Source of the DNA: Phytophthora hibernalis
Taxonomy: Eukaryota; Oomycota; Peronosporomycetes; Peronosporales; Peronosporaceae
Reading direction: 5' to 3'
NCBI GenBank assembly: GCA_012656075.1
Contig: JAAKBF010000339.1
Coordinates: forward strand, 248,001 to 312,000
Length of the DNA: 64,000 bases
Position numbers and translations under genes: made by a program. Numbering within the stretch: the stretch's first letter is position 1; each line of letters opens with the position of its first letter. Below the pieces are notes generated by a model. The model did not search any database and was not told the origin of the DNA. It saw nothing but the letters and a program-made list of their open reading frames with translations. Below are positions 11,678 to 24,476 of the stretch, one piece after another.

Positions 11678-13084
11678 ATTAAACGATGAGGTTATTTAAG
11701 CATTAAATCAAGGCCTTAGCCGTACCGCTGCCAAGCAAGATGCAAAGTGCGCGACGTCCGGCCTAATGAGCCCTGCCCACCGGCTTTGCAGAGCACCAGC
11801 ATTTCTAGATGGAGCGTCTGCTGGTGCCAGACGAGTGTACATCTCATGAATGCGGTCCCAGAAGAGTGAAGAGCGTCCTGTTGCGCCGTCTTCAGAGATG
11901 TTGGTGTAAGCCTTACACAGACATACGTCCTCCTGGGGGCTCCAAGGCGTAGCGTTTGGCATGCTGGCGGTGTGCTGCAGGAACGAGAGGCTTTCGGAAG
12001 GCGTTGCAATTCGAAGTGCTTTGAAGTGAATAGACGCTCTCTATTCACTTCGTCTCTCCCGTAGTGCGCCATCCATTTAAGGTATTTACTTTAGCGTTAC
12101 TTTCGGGGTCCTATCAATACGCCGTTGGGGCATCAAATGTTGAAATTACGCAATTTTGGCGCAATTCTGCGTATTTTGAACTACCGTTGGAGATGCTCAT
12201 ATTTAGAAGTTATTTGATTGGTACAAATCGATGTTTATATATTCTAGCCGGTTTTAAAATTTAATGACCTCGCTATTGAGGCAAATTACTGTACATGTAC
12301 AAACAACGACGGAAAAAGACGACCTTGACAGGCGTTAACACTGATAAGGTAAACGGCCAATTCGGGGCCGTTTGGTCAATTCAAGGCCGTCGAGATTTGT
12401 CCAGTGAGCACTCAGTATTATCTTCTATGGCCAATCATTGGTTAAAATATGACTAAGTACGAAACCCATTCAAACTTATGTGAAGCTTGTTGGCGGGAAA
12501 ATATGACGGTGGCGGGAACGAACGATTGGTGAGGATGCGGTGGTCAACTGTTGATTCAGAGGCCTCCAAGTCCTCGTTTCTAAAATACCACAATGGTCAA
12601 CATCTACACGATCGAGAGGAAGCAAGCCGTCATCGCTCAAGTTCAAGAAGGCCGTTCCGTTGCTTCTGTCGCCGCCACTACTGGTATTCATGAAAGAACG
12701 ATCCGCAAGTGGCTGGCGATAGCAGCGGAGGGGTTTCCCTGACCAAGGCACGGCCAGGGCCAAAGAAGTTCTTCCCGGAAGTGGCGGAGCGTCATCTCTA
12801 CGACTGGGTCGTCGGCCGACAGCTCGTGAGCCACCCTGTCGGCCGTCCTATCATCATTCGCAAAGCGCAAGAAATTGCCTTGCTGGGGTGGGAGCGTTGG
12901 TTAGGGATGATATCGGCTATTTATGGAACGGTTTCCTACTCTAACCATGAGATCTGCACAGGCGCTTCCGCTTATGCGCAACTATGTCGTGTCGGCAGAT
13001 CTAACCGCTCTGTTCAACACGCTAGCCAAGCTTGTCATTGAGTTAGGCCTCGACAACTCGCGGGTATTCAACATGGACGAGACT
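11678..13084. repeat. Array unit 4 (1,407 bp)
   Basis: SANT exon 11,708-11,962 (-). GGGG variant of the pogo frame. Confidence 0.9.
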
Positions 13085-14490
13085 ATTAAACGATGAGGTT
13101 ATTTAAGCATTAAATCAAGGCCTTAGCCGTACCGCTGCCAAGCAAGATGCAAAGTGCGCGACGTCCGGCCTAATGAGCCCTGCCCACCGGCTTTGCAGAG
13201 CACCAGCATTTCTAGATGGAGCGTCTGCTGGTGCCAGACGAGTGTACATCTCATGAATGCGGTCCCAGAAGAGTGAAGAGCGTCCTGTTGCGCCGTCTTC
13301 AGAGATGTTGGTGTAAGCCTTACACAGACATACGTCCTCCTGGGGGCTCCAAGGCGTAGCGTTTGGCATGCTGGCGGTGTGCTGCAGGAACGAGAGGCTT
13401 TCGGAAGGCGTTGCAATTCGAAGTGCTTTGAAGTGAATAGACGCTCTCTATTCACTTCGTCTCTCCCGTAGTGCGCCATCCATTTAAGGTATTTACTTTA
13501 GCGTTACTTTCGGGGTCCTATCAATACGCCGTTGGGGCATCAAATGTTGAAATTACGCAATTTTGGCGCAATTCTGCGTATTTTGAACTACCGTTGGAGA
13601 TGCTCATATTTAGAAGTTATTTGATTGGTACAAATCGATGTTTATATATTCTAGCCGGTTTTAAAATTTAATGACCTCGCTATTGAGGCAAATTACTGTA
13701 CATGTACAAACAACGACGGAAAAAGACGACCTTGACAGGCGTTAACACTGATAAGGTAAACGGCCAATTCGGGGCCGTTTGGTCAATTCAAGGCCGTCGA
13801 GATTTGTCCAGTGAGCACTCAGTATTATCTTCTATGGCCAATCATTGGTTAAAATATGACTAAGTACGAAACCCATTCAAACTTATGTGAAGCTTGTTGG
13901 CGGGAAAATATGACGGTGGCGGGAACGAACGATTGGTGAGGATGCGGTGGTCAACTGTTGATTCAGAGGCCTCCAAGTCCTCGTTTCTAAAATACCACAA
14001 TGGTCAACATCTACACGATCGAGAGGAAGCAAGCCGTCATCGCTCAAGTTCAAGAAGGCCGTTCCGTTGCTTCTGTCGCCGCCACTACTGGTATTCATGA
14101 AAGAACGATCCGCAAGTGGCTGGCGATAGCAGCGGAGGGTTTCCCTGACCAAGGCACGGCCAGGGCCAAAGAAGTTCTTCCCGGAAGTGGCGGAGCGTCA
14201 TCTCTACGACTGGGTCGTCGGCCGACAGCTCGTGAGCCACCCTGTCGGCCGTCCTATCATCATTCGCAAAGCGCAAGAAATTGCCTTGCTGGGGTGGGAG
14301 CGTTGGTTAGGGATGATATCGGCTATTTATGGAACGGTTTCCTACTCTAACCATGAGATCTGCACAGGCGCTTCCGCTTATGCGCAACTATGTCGTGTCG
14401 GCAGATCTAACCGCTCTGTTCAACACGCTAGCCAAGCTTGTCATTGAGTTAGGCCTCGACAACTCGCGGGTATTCAACATGGACGAGACT
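13085..14490. repeat. Array unit 5 (1,406 bp)
   Basis: SANT exon 13,115-13,369 (-). GGG variant, so the pogo N-terminal frame stays open from 14,000 to 14,350. Confidence 0.9.
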
Positions 14491-15897
14491 ATTAAACGAT
14501 GAGGTTATTTAAGCATTAAATCAAGGCCTTAGCCGTACCGCTGCCAAGCAAGATGCAAAGTGCGCGACGTCCGGCCTAATGAGCCCTGCCCACCGGCTTT
14601 GCAGAGCACCAGCATTTCTAGATGGAGCGTCTGCTGGTGCCAGACGAGTGTACATCTCATGAATGCGGTCCCAGAAGAGTGAAGAGCGTCCTGTTGCGCC
14701 GTCTTCAGAGATGTTGGTGTAAGCCTTACACAGACATACGTCCTCCTGGGGGCTCCAAGGCGTAGCGTTTGGCATGCTGGCGGTGTGCTGCAGGAACGAG
14801 AGGCTTTCGGAAGGCGTTGCAATTCGAAGTGCTTTGAAGTGAATAGACGCTCTCTATTCACTTCGTCTCTCCCGTAGTGCGCCATCCATTTAAGGTATTT
14901 ACTTTAGCGTTACTTTCGGGGTCCTATCAATACGCCGTTGGGGCATCAAATGTTGAAATTACGCAATTTTGGCGCAATTCTGCGTATTTTGAACTACCGT
15001 TGGAGATGCTCATATTTAGAAGTTATTTGATTGGTACAAATCGATGTTTATATATTCTAGCCGGTTTTAAAATTTAATGACCTCGCTATTGAGGCAAATT
15101 ACTGTACATGTACAAACAACGACGGAAAAAGACGACCTTGACAGGCGTTAACACTGATAAGGTAAACGGCCAATTCGGGGCCGTTTGGTCAATTCAAGGC
15201 CGTCGAGATTTGTCCAGTGAGCACTCAGTATTATCTTCTATGGCCAATCATTGGTTAAAATATGACTAAGTACGAAACCCATTCAAACTTATGTGAAGCT
15301 TGTTGGCGGGAAAATATGACGGTGGCGGGAACGAACGATTGGTGAGGATGCGGTGGTCAACTGTTGATTCAGAGGCCTCCAAGTCCTCGTTTCTAAAATA
15401 CCACAATGGTCAACATCTACACGATCGAGAGGAAGCAAGCCGTCATCGCTCAAGTTCAAGAAGGCCGTTCCGTTGCTTCTGTCGCCGCCACTACTGGTAT
15501 TCATGAAAGAACGATCCGCAAGTGGCTGGCGATAGCAGCGGAGGGGTTTCCCTGACCAAGGCACGGCCAGGGCCAAAGAAGTTCTTCCCGGAAGTGGCGG
15601 AGCGTCATCTCTACGACTGGGTCGTCGGCCGACAGCTCGTGAGCCACCCTGTCGGCCGTCCTATCATCATTCGCAAAGCGCAAGAAATTGCCTTGCTGGG
15701 GTGGGAGCGTTGGTTAGGGATGATATCGGCTATTTATGGAACGGTTTCCTACTCTAACCATGAGATCTGCACAGGCGCTTCCGCTTATGCGCAACTATGT
15801 CGTGTCGGCAGATCTAACCGCTCTGTTCAACACGCTAGCCAAGCTTGTCATTGAGTTAGGCCTCGACAACTCGCGGGTATTCAACATGGACGAGACT
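14491..15897. repeat. Array unit 6 (1,407 bp)
   Basis: SANT exon 14,521-14,775 (-). GGGG variant. Confidence 0.9.
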
Positions 15898-17303
15898 ATT
15901 AAACGATGAGGTTATTTAAGCATTAAATCAAGGCCTTAGCCGTACCGCTGCCAAGCAAGATGCAAAGTGCGCGACGTCCGGCCTAATGAGCCCTGCCCAC
16001 CGGCTTTGCAGAGCACCAGCATTTCTAGATGGAGCGTCTGCTGGTGCCAGACGAGTGTACATCTCATGAATGCGGTCCCAGAAGAGTGAAGAGCGTCCTG
16101 TTGCGCCGTCTTCAGAGATGTTGGTGTAAGCCTTACACAGACATACGTCCTCCTGGGGGCTCCAAGGCGTAGCGTTTGGCATGCTGGCGGTGTGCTGCAG
16201 GAACGAGAGGCTTTCGGAAGGCGTTGCAATTCGAAGTGCTTTGAAGTGAATAGACGCTCTCTATTCACTTCGTCTCTCCCGTAGTGCGCCATCCATTTAA
16301 GGTATTTACTTTAGCGTTACTTTCGGGGTCCTATCAATACGCCGTTGGGGCATCAAATGTTGAAATTACGCAATTTTGGCGCAATTCTGCGTATTTTGAA
16401 CTACCGTTGGAGATGCTCATATTTAGAAGTTATTTGATTGGTACAAATCGATGTTTATATATTCTAGCCGGTTTTAAAATTTAATGACCTCGCTATTGAG
16501 GCAAATTACTGTACATGTACAAACAACGACGGAAAAAGACGACCTTGACAGGCGTTAACACTGATAAGGTAAACGGCCAATTCGGGGCCGTTTGGTCAAT
16601 TCAAGGCCGTCGAGATTTGTCCAGTGAGCACTCAGTATTATCTTCTATGGCCAATCATTGGTTAAAATATGACTAAGTACGAAACCCATTCAAACTTATG
16701 TGAAGCTTGTTGGCGGGAAAATATGACGGTGGCGGGAACGAACGATTGGTGAGGATGCGGTGGTCAACTGTTGATTCAGAGGCCTCCAAGTCCTCGTTTC
16801 TAAAATACCACAATGGTCAACATCTACACGATCGAGAGGAAGCAAGCCGTCATCGCTCAAGTTCAAGAAGGCCGTTCCGTTGCTTCTGTCGCCGCCACTA
16901 CTGGTATTCATGAAAGAACGATCCGCAAGTGGCTGGCGATAGCAGCGGAGGGTTTCCCTGACCAAGGCACGGCCAGGGCCAAAGAAGTTCTTCCCGGAAG
17001 TGGCGGAGCGTCATCTCTACGACTGGGTCGTCGGCCGACAGCTCGTGAGCCACCCTGTCGGCCGTCCTATCATCATTCGCAAAGCGCAAGAAATTGCCTT
17101 GCTGGGGTGGGAGCGTTGGTTAGGGATGATATCGGCTATTTATGGAACGGTTTCCTACTCTAACCATGAGATCTGCACAGGCGCTTCCGCTTATGCGCAA
17201 CTATGTCGTGTCGGCAGATCTAACCGCTCTGTTCAACACGCTAGCCAAGCTTGTCATTGAGTTAGGCCTCGACAACTCGCGGGTATTCAACATGGACGAG
17301 ACT
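15898..17303. repeat. Array unit 7 (1,406 bp)
   Basis: SANT exon 15,928-16,182 (-). GGG variant with pogo N-terminal frame 16,813-17,163. Confidence 0.9.
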
Positions 17304-18708
17304 ATTAAACGATGAGGTTATTTAAGCATTAAATCAAGGCCTTAGCCGTACCGCTGCCAAGCAAGATGCAAAGTGCGCGACGTCCGGCCTAATGAGCCCT
17401 GCCCACCGGCTTTGCAGAGCACCAGCATTTCTAGATGGAGCGTCTGCTGGTGCCAGACGAGTGTACATCTCATGAATGCGGTCCCAGAAGAGTGAAGAGC
17501 GTCCTGTTGCGCCGTCTTCAGAGATGTTGGTGTAAGCCTTACACAGACATACGTCCTCCTGGGGGCTCCAAGGCGTAGCGTTTGGCATGCTGGCGGTGTG
17601 CTGCAGGAACGAGAGGCTTTCGGAAGGCGTTGCAATTCGAAGTGCTTTGAAGTGAATAGACGCTCTCTATTCACTTCGTCTCTCCCGTAGTGCGCCATCC
17701 ATTTAAGGTATTTACTTTAGCGTTACTTTCGGGGTCCTATCAATACGCCGTTGGGGCATCAAATGTTGAAATTACGCAATTTTGGCGCAATTCTGCGTAT
17801 TTTGAACTACCGTTGGAGATGCTCATATTTAGAAGTTATTTGATTGGTACAAATCGATGTTTATATATTCTAGCCGGTTTTAAAATTTAATGACCTCGCT
17901 ATTGAGGCAAATTACTGTACATGTACAAACAACGACGGAAAAAGACGACCTTGACAGGCGTTAACACTGATAAGGTAAACGGCCAATTCGGGGCCGTTTG
18001 GTCAATTCAAGGCCGTCGAGATTTGTCCAGTGAGCACTCAGTATTATCTTCTATGGCCAATCATTGGTTAAAATATGACTAAGTACGAAACCCATTCAAA
18101 CTTATGTGAAGCTTGTTGGCGGGAAAATATGACGGTGGCGGGAACGAACGATTGGTGAGGATGCGGTGGTCAACTGTTGATTCAGAGGCCTCCAAGTCCT
18201 CGTTTCTAAAATACCACAATGGTCAACATCTACACGATCGAGAGGAAGCAAGCCGTCATCGCTCAAGTTCAAGAAGGCCGTTCCGTTGCTTCTGTCGCCG
18301 CCACTACTGGTATTCATGAAAGAACGATCCGCAAGTGGCTGGCGATAGCAGCGGAGGGTTTCCCTGACCAAGGCACGGCCAGGGCCAAAGAAGTTCTTCC
18401 CGGAAGTGGCGGAGCGTCATCTCTACGACTGGGTCGTCGGCCGACAGCTCGTGAGCCACCCTGTCGGCCGTCCTATCATCATTCGCAAAGCGCAAGAAAC
18501 TGCCTGGCTGGGGTGGGAGCGTTGGTTAGGGATGATATCGGCTATTTATGGAACGGTTTCCTACTCTAACCATGAGATCTGCACAGGCGCTTCCGCTTAT
18601 GCGCAACTATGTCGTGTCGGCAGATCTAACCGCTCTGTTCAACACGCTAGCCAAGCTTGTCATTGAGTTAGGCCTCGACAACTCGCGGATATTCAACATG
18701 GACGAGAC
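17304..18708. repeat. Array unit 8, continuous with the full pogo element
   Basis: SANT exon 17,334-17,588 (-). GGG variant with pogo frame 18,219-18,569. Differs from other units near its end (GAAACTGCCTGGCTGG; CGCGGATATTC) and runs on past GACGAGAC into the rest of the transposase. Confidence 0.9.
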
Positions 18709-20342
18709 CTCTTTCCAGAAGCAGCTGAAGAGCAAGAATGTGGTCGCAGTACGTGGATCGAGCAACGTATAGACGAATGATCCCTCCGCCAATTTCCATC
18801 CGTCTATTGTGGGATGTGGAAGTGCCGCCGGCTATGTTGTGCCCCCAACATTTATCATGCCGGGAAAACGGTATCGCTACGCGCACTAGAAGGGTGCGAG
18901 GTCAAGGTGCGGCTTTCACGACGTCGACGTCGGGCTTCATGAATGCTGGTCTTTTGAAAAGTGGCTACACTTTATTCAAACGCCGTTCCCAGCTCTGTCA
19001 AGCGCCCGCTTCTGTTGATCCTGGACGGCTGTTCGCCTCACTACTTGTCCGAAGTCGTCGACACGGCTATGAAGTTGAGTATGAAGCTCGTCTTCCTGCC
19101 GCCGAACGCCACGCACCTCTTACAGCCTCTGGACGTCGCTGTGTTTTCTACGCTGAAGGACAAGATTCTTAAGCTGATCGGCGACCTCGTTGAAGATGAC
19201 GACGAAGGCTACTGCACTATCAGCAAGGACGACGCCATCATGGTAGGGAGCATGGCATGGCGGGGATCAAGATCGGGCGCAATGTCGAGAGCGGATTCCA
19301 CGCTTGTGGGTTGTTCCCTCTCTCATTAGTGAAGATGAATGCGCGCCTGAACACCTTTATTCGCAACGGTGTCCCCGTCATGTTCAACTGTCCACATGGC
19401 TCCAGATGAAGACAGTAGTTGAAGAAGACATCCTGAAGATGCCATCACCTCCTCGAAAGGGATCCAACACGAAGCGAAACCGAGTGACGATTGGTGTCCG
19501 GCTCCTGACGCAGGCGGTGCTTCAAGAAATCGAAGATGGAAAAACCAGCATGGCGACCAACACGCGCAAGAAGCCCAAGAAAACCCGTCCAAGTGGCTCT
19601 GACCCAAGCGACATTGTTGAATCTGCGGTATTTTAAGCATATCTATGGTGTCAGCATAAGTTCAAATACATACATGATCTTTCGCTGAATCGAATGCTTA
19701 CCAAAAAGGATGGCTGCCCTTATGCGCTCCACACCTGCACAACCTCTGATTCTTGGGCGGCCAAATCGGGCAGCATCATGGCCGCCCTGCCGGGTTGTAC
19801 AACTTCACAGGAGGTCACTTAGCTACACGCGAGGGCAGGAGTCGTAAGCCAGAGCACTTGGTCAGCCGTACGATGTGCTGGGGGAGGTCTTACGTGGTCT
19901 GTGGGCCCATTAGAGCCGGCGCTCCGCGTGCCTTCCGGAGCCTTTGCAGCGACGACGCGTACGGCATGAGAATGCAGTATTTTCGAAAGTGGCTGCAAAC
20001 CCCATAACCTAATAACCTATCATCTGGATTTCCGAAAAGGTAATATGCATTATAATGGTATACCTACCCATGACTATGTTGTGTTTATTGTGAACCTCAA
20101 GGCTTACTGAACGTAAGTTTAATCTCGGCCTCTAATTGGCATACAACAATTTTGAAGTGATCTCATTCAATGACGGCTCTTTGGAACGTAATCGTTGGTC
20201 CGTGGCCAAGATAAATCTTAAAAAAGCGGAGACAGCGGACTTTTCAGAACTGCCAAAATATATATTAGTGGCGCACTGGATCCCGAGTAATGAGCAAGAG
20301 TTCGGGCTGCTTATAGAGCGGCCCTGAATTGGCCGTTTACCT
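17973..20342 (+). mobile_element. Pogo-family DNA transposon, full length (2,370 bp)
   Basis: The left end AGGTAAACGGCCAATTC and the right end (reverse complement) AGGTAAACGGCCAATTC match over about 25 bp with one mismatch. Both are flanked by TA (17,971-17,972 and 20,343-20,344), the target duplication of the Tc1/mariner-pogo superfamily. It sits just beyond the Harbinger-end-like sequence, so it probably inserted near the Harbinger right end before the tandem amplification. About 700 bp after the transposase (19,640-20,342) hold no convincing gene. Confidence 0.9.
18219..19636 (+). pseudogene. Pogo/Tigger-type transposase, frameshifted
   Basis: Would catalyse cut-and-paste transposition. 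The N-terminus has a helix-turn-helix (TIERKQAVIAQVQEG, then TGIHERTIRKWL), followed in a second frame by a CENP-B-type DNA-binding segment (ERHLYDWVVGRQLV), and in a third by the DDE catalytic domain. The latter shows MDETS (about 18,698), LDGCSPH (about 19,020) and LQPLDV (about 19,128), spaced as DD35D. A basic tail follows to 19,636. Several single-base frame breaks lie between these blocks, so no full protein can be read. One break is CCC where unit 1 has CC. Confidence 0.85.
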
Positions 20343-20344
20343 TA

Positions 20345-21590
20345 GTATAGAAAAGATAACGTGGGCGACTGAAAAAGACGACGTCAGGTATAATGCATTC
20401 GGATTGGTTAAAACTAAATTTAAATATCAAAAACAAAAACGACTAAGTAATCAAAAAGGCAGGCGTAGCAAGTGAAAGTGCGTCTCTCTTTTGTAGGAAG
20501 CTTGCTGTCCCATTTGAAAATGAGAGCATACTGAGCTTCCCACACCCGGACTATCGTCTGTCACCAGTCATTTTATTAGAGTCCACAACTTTTTTATTGG
20601 CAACAATTAATGTATGGACGACAAAAACGTTACTAAATGAAGTCGTGTTTTTGTGTCGTACGTCTTTTCCGTCGTTATTTGTACTACGTAGTAGAATTTA
20701 GACTCGTATGCAGCAATGGGATGGCACTGGCAACGAGCTCAGGTGCCTTTTTCTGTACTGGAGCAGTGGAAGCAATCTCTCGTGTTCAACTAACTGCACA
20801 CTACCTTCCCAGCTTACACGTACATGCATAAGACACACATTAATACGTTCTAACGCTTCTTTTTCCCATTCTGGTGGACGTGAGCTTGCCATCGAATGCG
20901 CGCTAACGTTTACTCAAAGGTATACCGTATCCTTCATCCCATCTGTGCAGACTGCATGCATTAACTGCGCGCGACACGCATTTGCTGACACGCGCAGCTT
21001 ACCTGCCTCGCCTTATGGAGCCACACAACAGCCCCCTGCGCTCATTAAACCGCAGCAGCCCAGGCAGCACTTCGGTCAGCGAAGGGAACAGCCTGTTGAG
21101 GCGACGTGATGCTTCATTAGTGTTCAAGCTCATCAAACGTACCGCGCGAGCACCGCCTTCTTCGGATAGTGCGCTTTTCGAAATGAAAGGCTCAAGTTCA
21201 GCGCGAATTTTTCTTGAATTTTATTTACTTACACATCCCCGCAAGTTTTCATTGTAATTTATCCTATCAATGGTGATAAAGGCACTGCCGTGTTCGCTGC
21301 TGAGGATTACCCTACCTAAAGTGAAGAAAGACGCAACGGATCTGAAAGCAGCAGTATACAAACGCGCATGATGCGAATTTGAGGAAGGATGTGGAGCTTG
21401 TGGTAGTTTCCTCGGTTAGAGGAGTGGTGCCCGAACCACAACAATCATCAAGATGAGCATTTCGGGTTGCAGTTCAACCGGCAGAGAGTTCAGCGGGTCG
21501 CAAGAAGACTGGTGCACCGCTAAGCACCACTCACTCCGCAAGTTCAGCGGCTCAGCAGCTCAGACAAAGCAAACCGTCAACCTCTAACAC
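20345..21590. other. No gene seen
   Basis: Short open frames only. The first 120 bp share GAAAAAGACGAC and TTGGTTAAAA...GACTAAGTA with the left side of the pogo element, perhaps a diverged second copy of that region. Confidence 0.45.
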
Positions 21591-22675
21591 CAGAAATGTC
21601 TGCACTCTCCGCGTACTCACCTCCGTCCCGAGAGCTCGCCGACCCAGAGGTGCCTGCGTGCCCCTCGCCGGTCCACGACCCACCAACGCGAGAGCCGCCG
21701 GCCTCTGATTCCCAGCGATGACGCCGCCAGGGACGACCGCGACCTCGAGGCTCCACCAGGAGCTCTGACCGAGCCGCCTTCCACGGATGGTACCCCGTCG
21801 GCCACCGAGATTATCGTGGTAGACGATACTTCCTCAACGTTGCCGCCAGCACCATACTCTACTGGCCGCTCAAGCGCCCGCCTTCGAGCCCGGCAGGTGG
21901 ATAGCACGCTACGGATGAACACGCGGAAGGTGAAGCGCGTCGGGCCTGTCTGCGGGGCGGACCTCGCGGCGGCCAGGAAGAAGAAGCGCAAAGCCGGCAC
22001 CCCATGAGTTCCCCGCCTGCGCGCGCCATCGCTGGCGTACTGTTGCGGCCGCCCGCAGTAGCCCAGTCTCTGGCATCACTTCGTCCATGGTTTTGGCGTC
22101 AAGTCGACTTCCTGCTACTGCACCGGAAGGGACTAAGGTGACACCACCACCGGCGCCCGTGGCACCACGCTCGCCAGTCGCCGAAGCCCCGGAAACCGCT
22201 GTCGATGCCGTCGTCGTTGACCGCAATGCTGCACGCGCTGCCGTGCAGCTCCCACTGTCGCCCCGCCGAATTTCACCTGGACGACTTCGCGCGGGCCTTC
22301 CCGCAGGGAGACCAGCAGTCAGGGCAGCCGACCCAATCTCTGGAGGGGCCATCGCTTGCCGCGAAGGTCGACCAACGCTTCGCGATGGTCGCCGAGCTTC
22401 ATCGAGAGCTCCAGTCCCGTCCATCCGCGAGACTACTCGACCGCGTCGACGTCCCGGCTGTACACCTCAAGTGCCCAATGTCGACGCCTAAACCGCTACA
22501 ATGCCGGCGCCGACTACCCACGCGCTCACCGCGTGGACGCTGCCTCCTGTGGGCAACCCAACTGACCTACCACCGCTAGCAACAAGCGAGCTGCGGTGCG
22601 CAAGCTTTCAGCTGCCCCGTACTCGGGTCGGGGGAGTATTACCCTCCTCCTGATCATCAACTGGCCGCGCACCGG

Positions 22676-23640
22676 ATGTTCCGAGACCTGGGCTCTGACG
22701 CCGGTAAGTGCCTGTCTCCCATGTCGTTTGTGTTGTATGTGCAAGAGCTAGCCTTCGTCCGGTTCGACGCGCCGCCCGCGGTGCTCATGGCGCTTTACTG
22801 TGGCCGACTCGGCTCTAGGGGCCTGACTCTGATGCACTTCCGGCCTCAATCGGAGCTGGAACTGCTTCAACGGGGCTCCACCAACGCAAATTTCTCCGCC
22901 GATTTCGGTGCCGGCGCCGCGCTACCCGCAACTGAAGCTCGGTGTTCAACGTACGAAGACCTACTCGCAGCTGTTGGTGGCCTGATATCTTTCGGCGACG
23001 CTCTCTGGTACGACCACGTGTGCTGGCTTTTGTCGCGGGTGAAACGGTACGTGCTGTCCAACCTCGAACGTGACAACAACACGCCCGAGCGCGTCATGCT
23101 CACGCTGCTGTATGTGAACCAGTTTGTGGGCAGGGCTCTTGCGCATCTGCTGGTGGGTTCTCCGCACAGGTGGCGCAGCTTCTGTGAAGCCGTGCGTGCC
23201 GTGGATTACACATCTCTGATTGGCAGCCGGCTCTCAACGGACTTGCCCTGTGTATGTCCACGACACCATCGGCCACCTCAAACAGCATGCTGTCAGCGGT
23301 GCCGTTTCGCTAGTCGACGCTGCAACCACGCCGCGATCCGTCCTCACGGATGCCGTTGATGCCAGACCATATTCGGCGCCTCATCCCGCGTGATCGCAAC
23401 GGTCGCGAAACGTGTCTGCGGTTCCTCAGTGGAGGCATGTGCTACGGTGGCAGCACGGAGAGGTGCGCCCATCAGCGACGCACCCACCATTGGGACGGCC
23501 TCCTTCCTCGTGAACTCCAGGAGTTCATCAATCGCAACTACAGCTCCGAGCGACGCCACGCCAGTCATCGCAACCGTGCACGAGGCGGCCGAGGCGCTGC
23601 CCGTTGTCGGCACTTCGGTACGCGCGCACAGCCACTTTAA
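22676..23640 (+). pseudogene. DIRS-type Gag-like protein
   Basis: A 227-codon frame (22,676-23,359) has helical sequence resembling a retroelement capsid (SFGDALWYDHVCWLLSRVKR, then NNTPERVMLTLLYVNQFVG). After a frame change near 23,300, 23,350-23,640 carries a Cys/His cluster (CLRFLSGGMCYG, then CAHQRRTHHW) like a nucleic-acid-binding finger. Pro/Ala-rich sequence at 22,087-22,675 may be its N-terminal part. The Gag role is inferred from position before the polymerase. Confidence 0.6.
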
Positions 23641-24476
23641 ATACACTTGTTCTTGCAAACGAACCCACACTTCCGTCGGGCCCGAACCCGGGGCCCGTTG
23701 GCCAACCCGTTCAGGGTGCCGCATTTCCCGGGCCGACGGCCGCGACTACTGCCTGGCCCGCCATGACGGCTGCCCCAAGGCGCCCCTTAGCGCCTTAGCC
23801 CTTGCGTTAAAGAGGAACCGCCCCATGCCGTTCCGCATACAACCGAGTCGCCCCATGGCACTCGACGTAAATCCACGCCCACGGCGGAATTTGGCGCATC
23901 CGTCTTGACCATCACGCACAGTCCGACTACCGCTACAAAGAACCAGATCGGATCTAACAGTGGAATGAGTCATGCTTCACCTAGCGTCCCCGCCAGTTCA
24001 ACCTCCGTTATATTTCGGCAGTTGACGTGCGGCTGTAAACTGGACGAGCATTTGTTTCGACGACGCGTTGCTCCAACGTCACCGGACGTACGTCGGCTTG
24101 CCATGAATCCGAGACACGTGCGGGGCTTTGGGAACGCATTAGACTGGCCAACAGTAACGCTGCACTTGGCCAGGTAGGGCTAACGCTCCCTCCGTCGCTC
24201 AACAAAGCGCTTCAAAGCGTGTTGTCGGAGTTCGTTCGGCGAACCCACATTAAACTACCCCAATTCGTGGAGCTCATGCGCGGCCAAACGCTCGACGACT
24301 ACCGCCCAAACAAGCGCATGCTGCAGCCAGCCATATGATATATCTGCCAGGGTTATCCGCATCGAGACGCTCTGCTGGAGATCGCGGCATCCGGCGTTCG
24401 AGCTCCTCTTCTCTGCAGCATTCCCCGTCAGCACACGTATCCTGCGAAGCACAAATCGGCAAACGACCGCTACGCT

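Larger units (their letters stand above)
6887..18708. repeat. Tandem array: partial unit plus eight 1.4-kb composite units
   Basis: A partial unit (6,887-7,457) is followed by eight units starting at 7,458, 8,864, 10,271, 11,678, 13,085, 14,491, 15,898 and 17,304. Each unit holds, in order: 33 bp of Harbinger-partner intron, the SANT exon on - (offset +30 to +284), a hairpin (+345 to +373), a Harbinger-end-like sequence (about +585 to +634), a TA, the pogo 5' terminal repeat (+669), and the pogo N-terminal frame on + (ATG at +915). Units end at GACGAGACT in the pogo DDE region. Unit 8 instead continues into the full pogo element. Copies are nearly identical. Confidence 0.95.

Noticed and set aside
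6887..18708. CRISPR-like array
   Set aside because: Units are 1.4 kb and contain transposon pieces; no short repeats with unique spacers.
20345..20465. Second pogo terminal region
   Set aside because: Only short scattered matches (GAAAAAGACGAC, TTGGTTAAAA, GACTAAGTA); not enough to call an element end.
21617..22424. Long GC-rich minus-strand frames near the DIRS 5' end
   Set aside because: Ala/Arg/Gly-rich antisense shadows; no domain.
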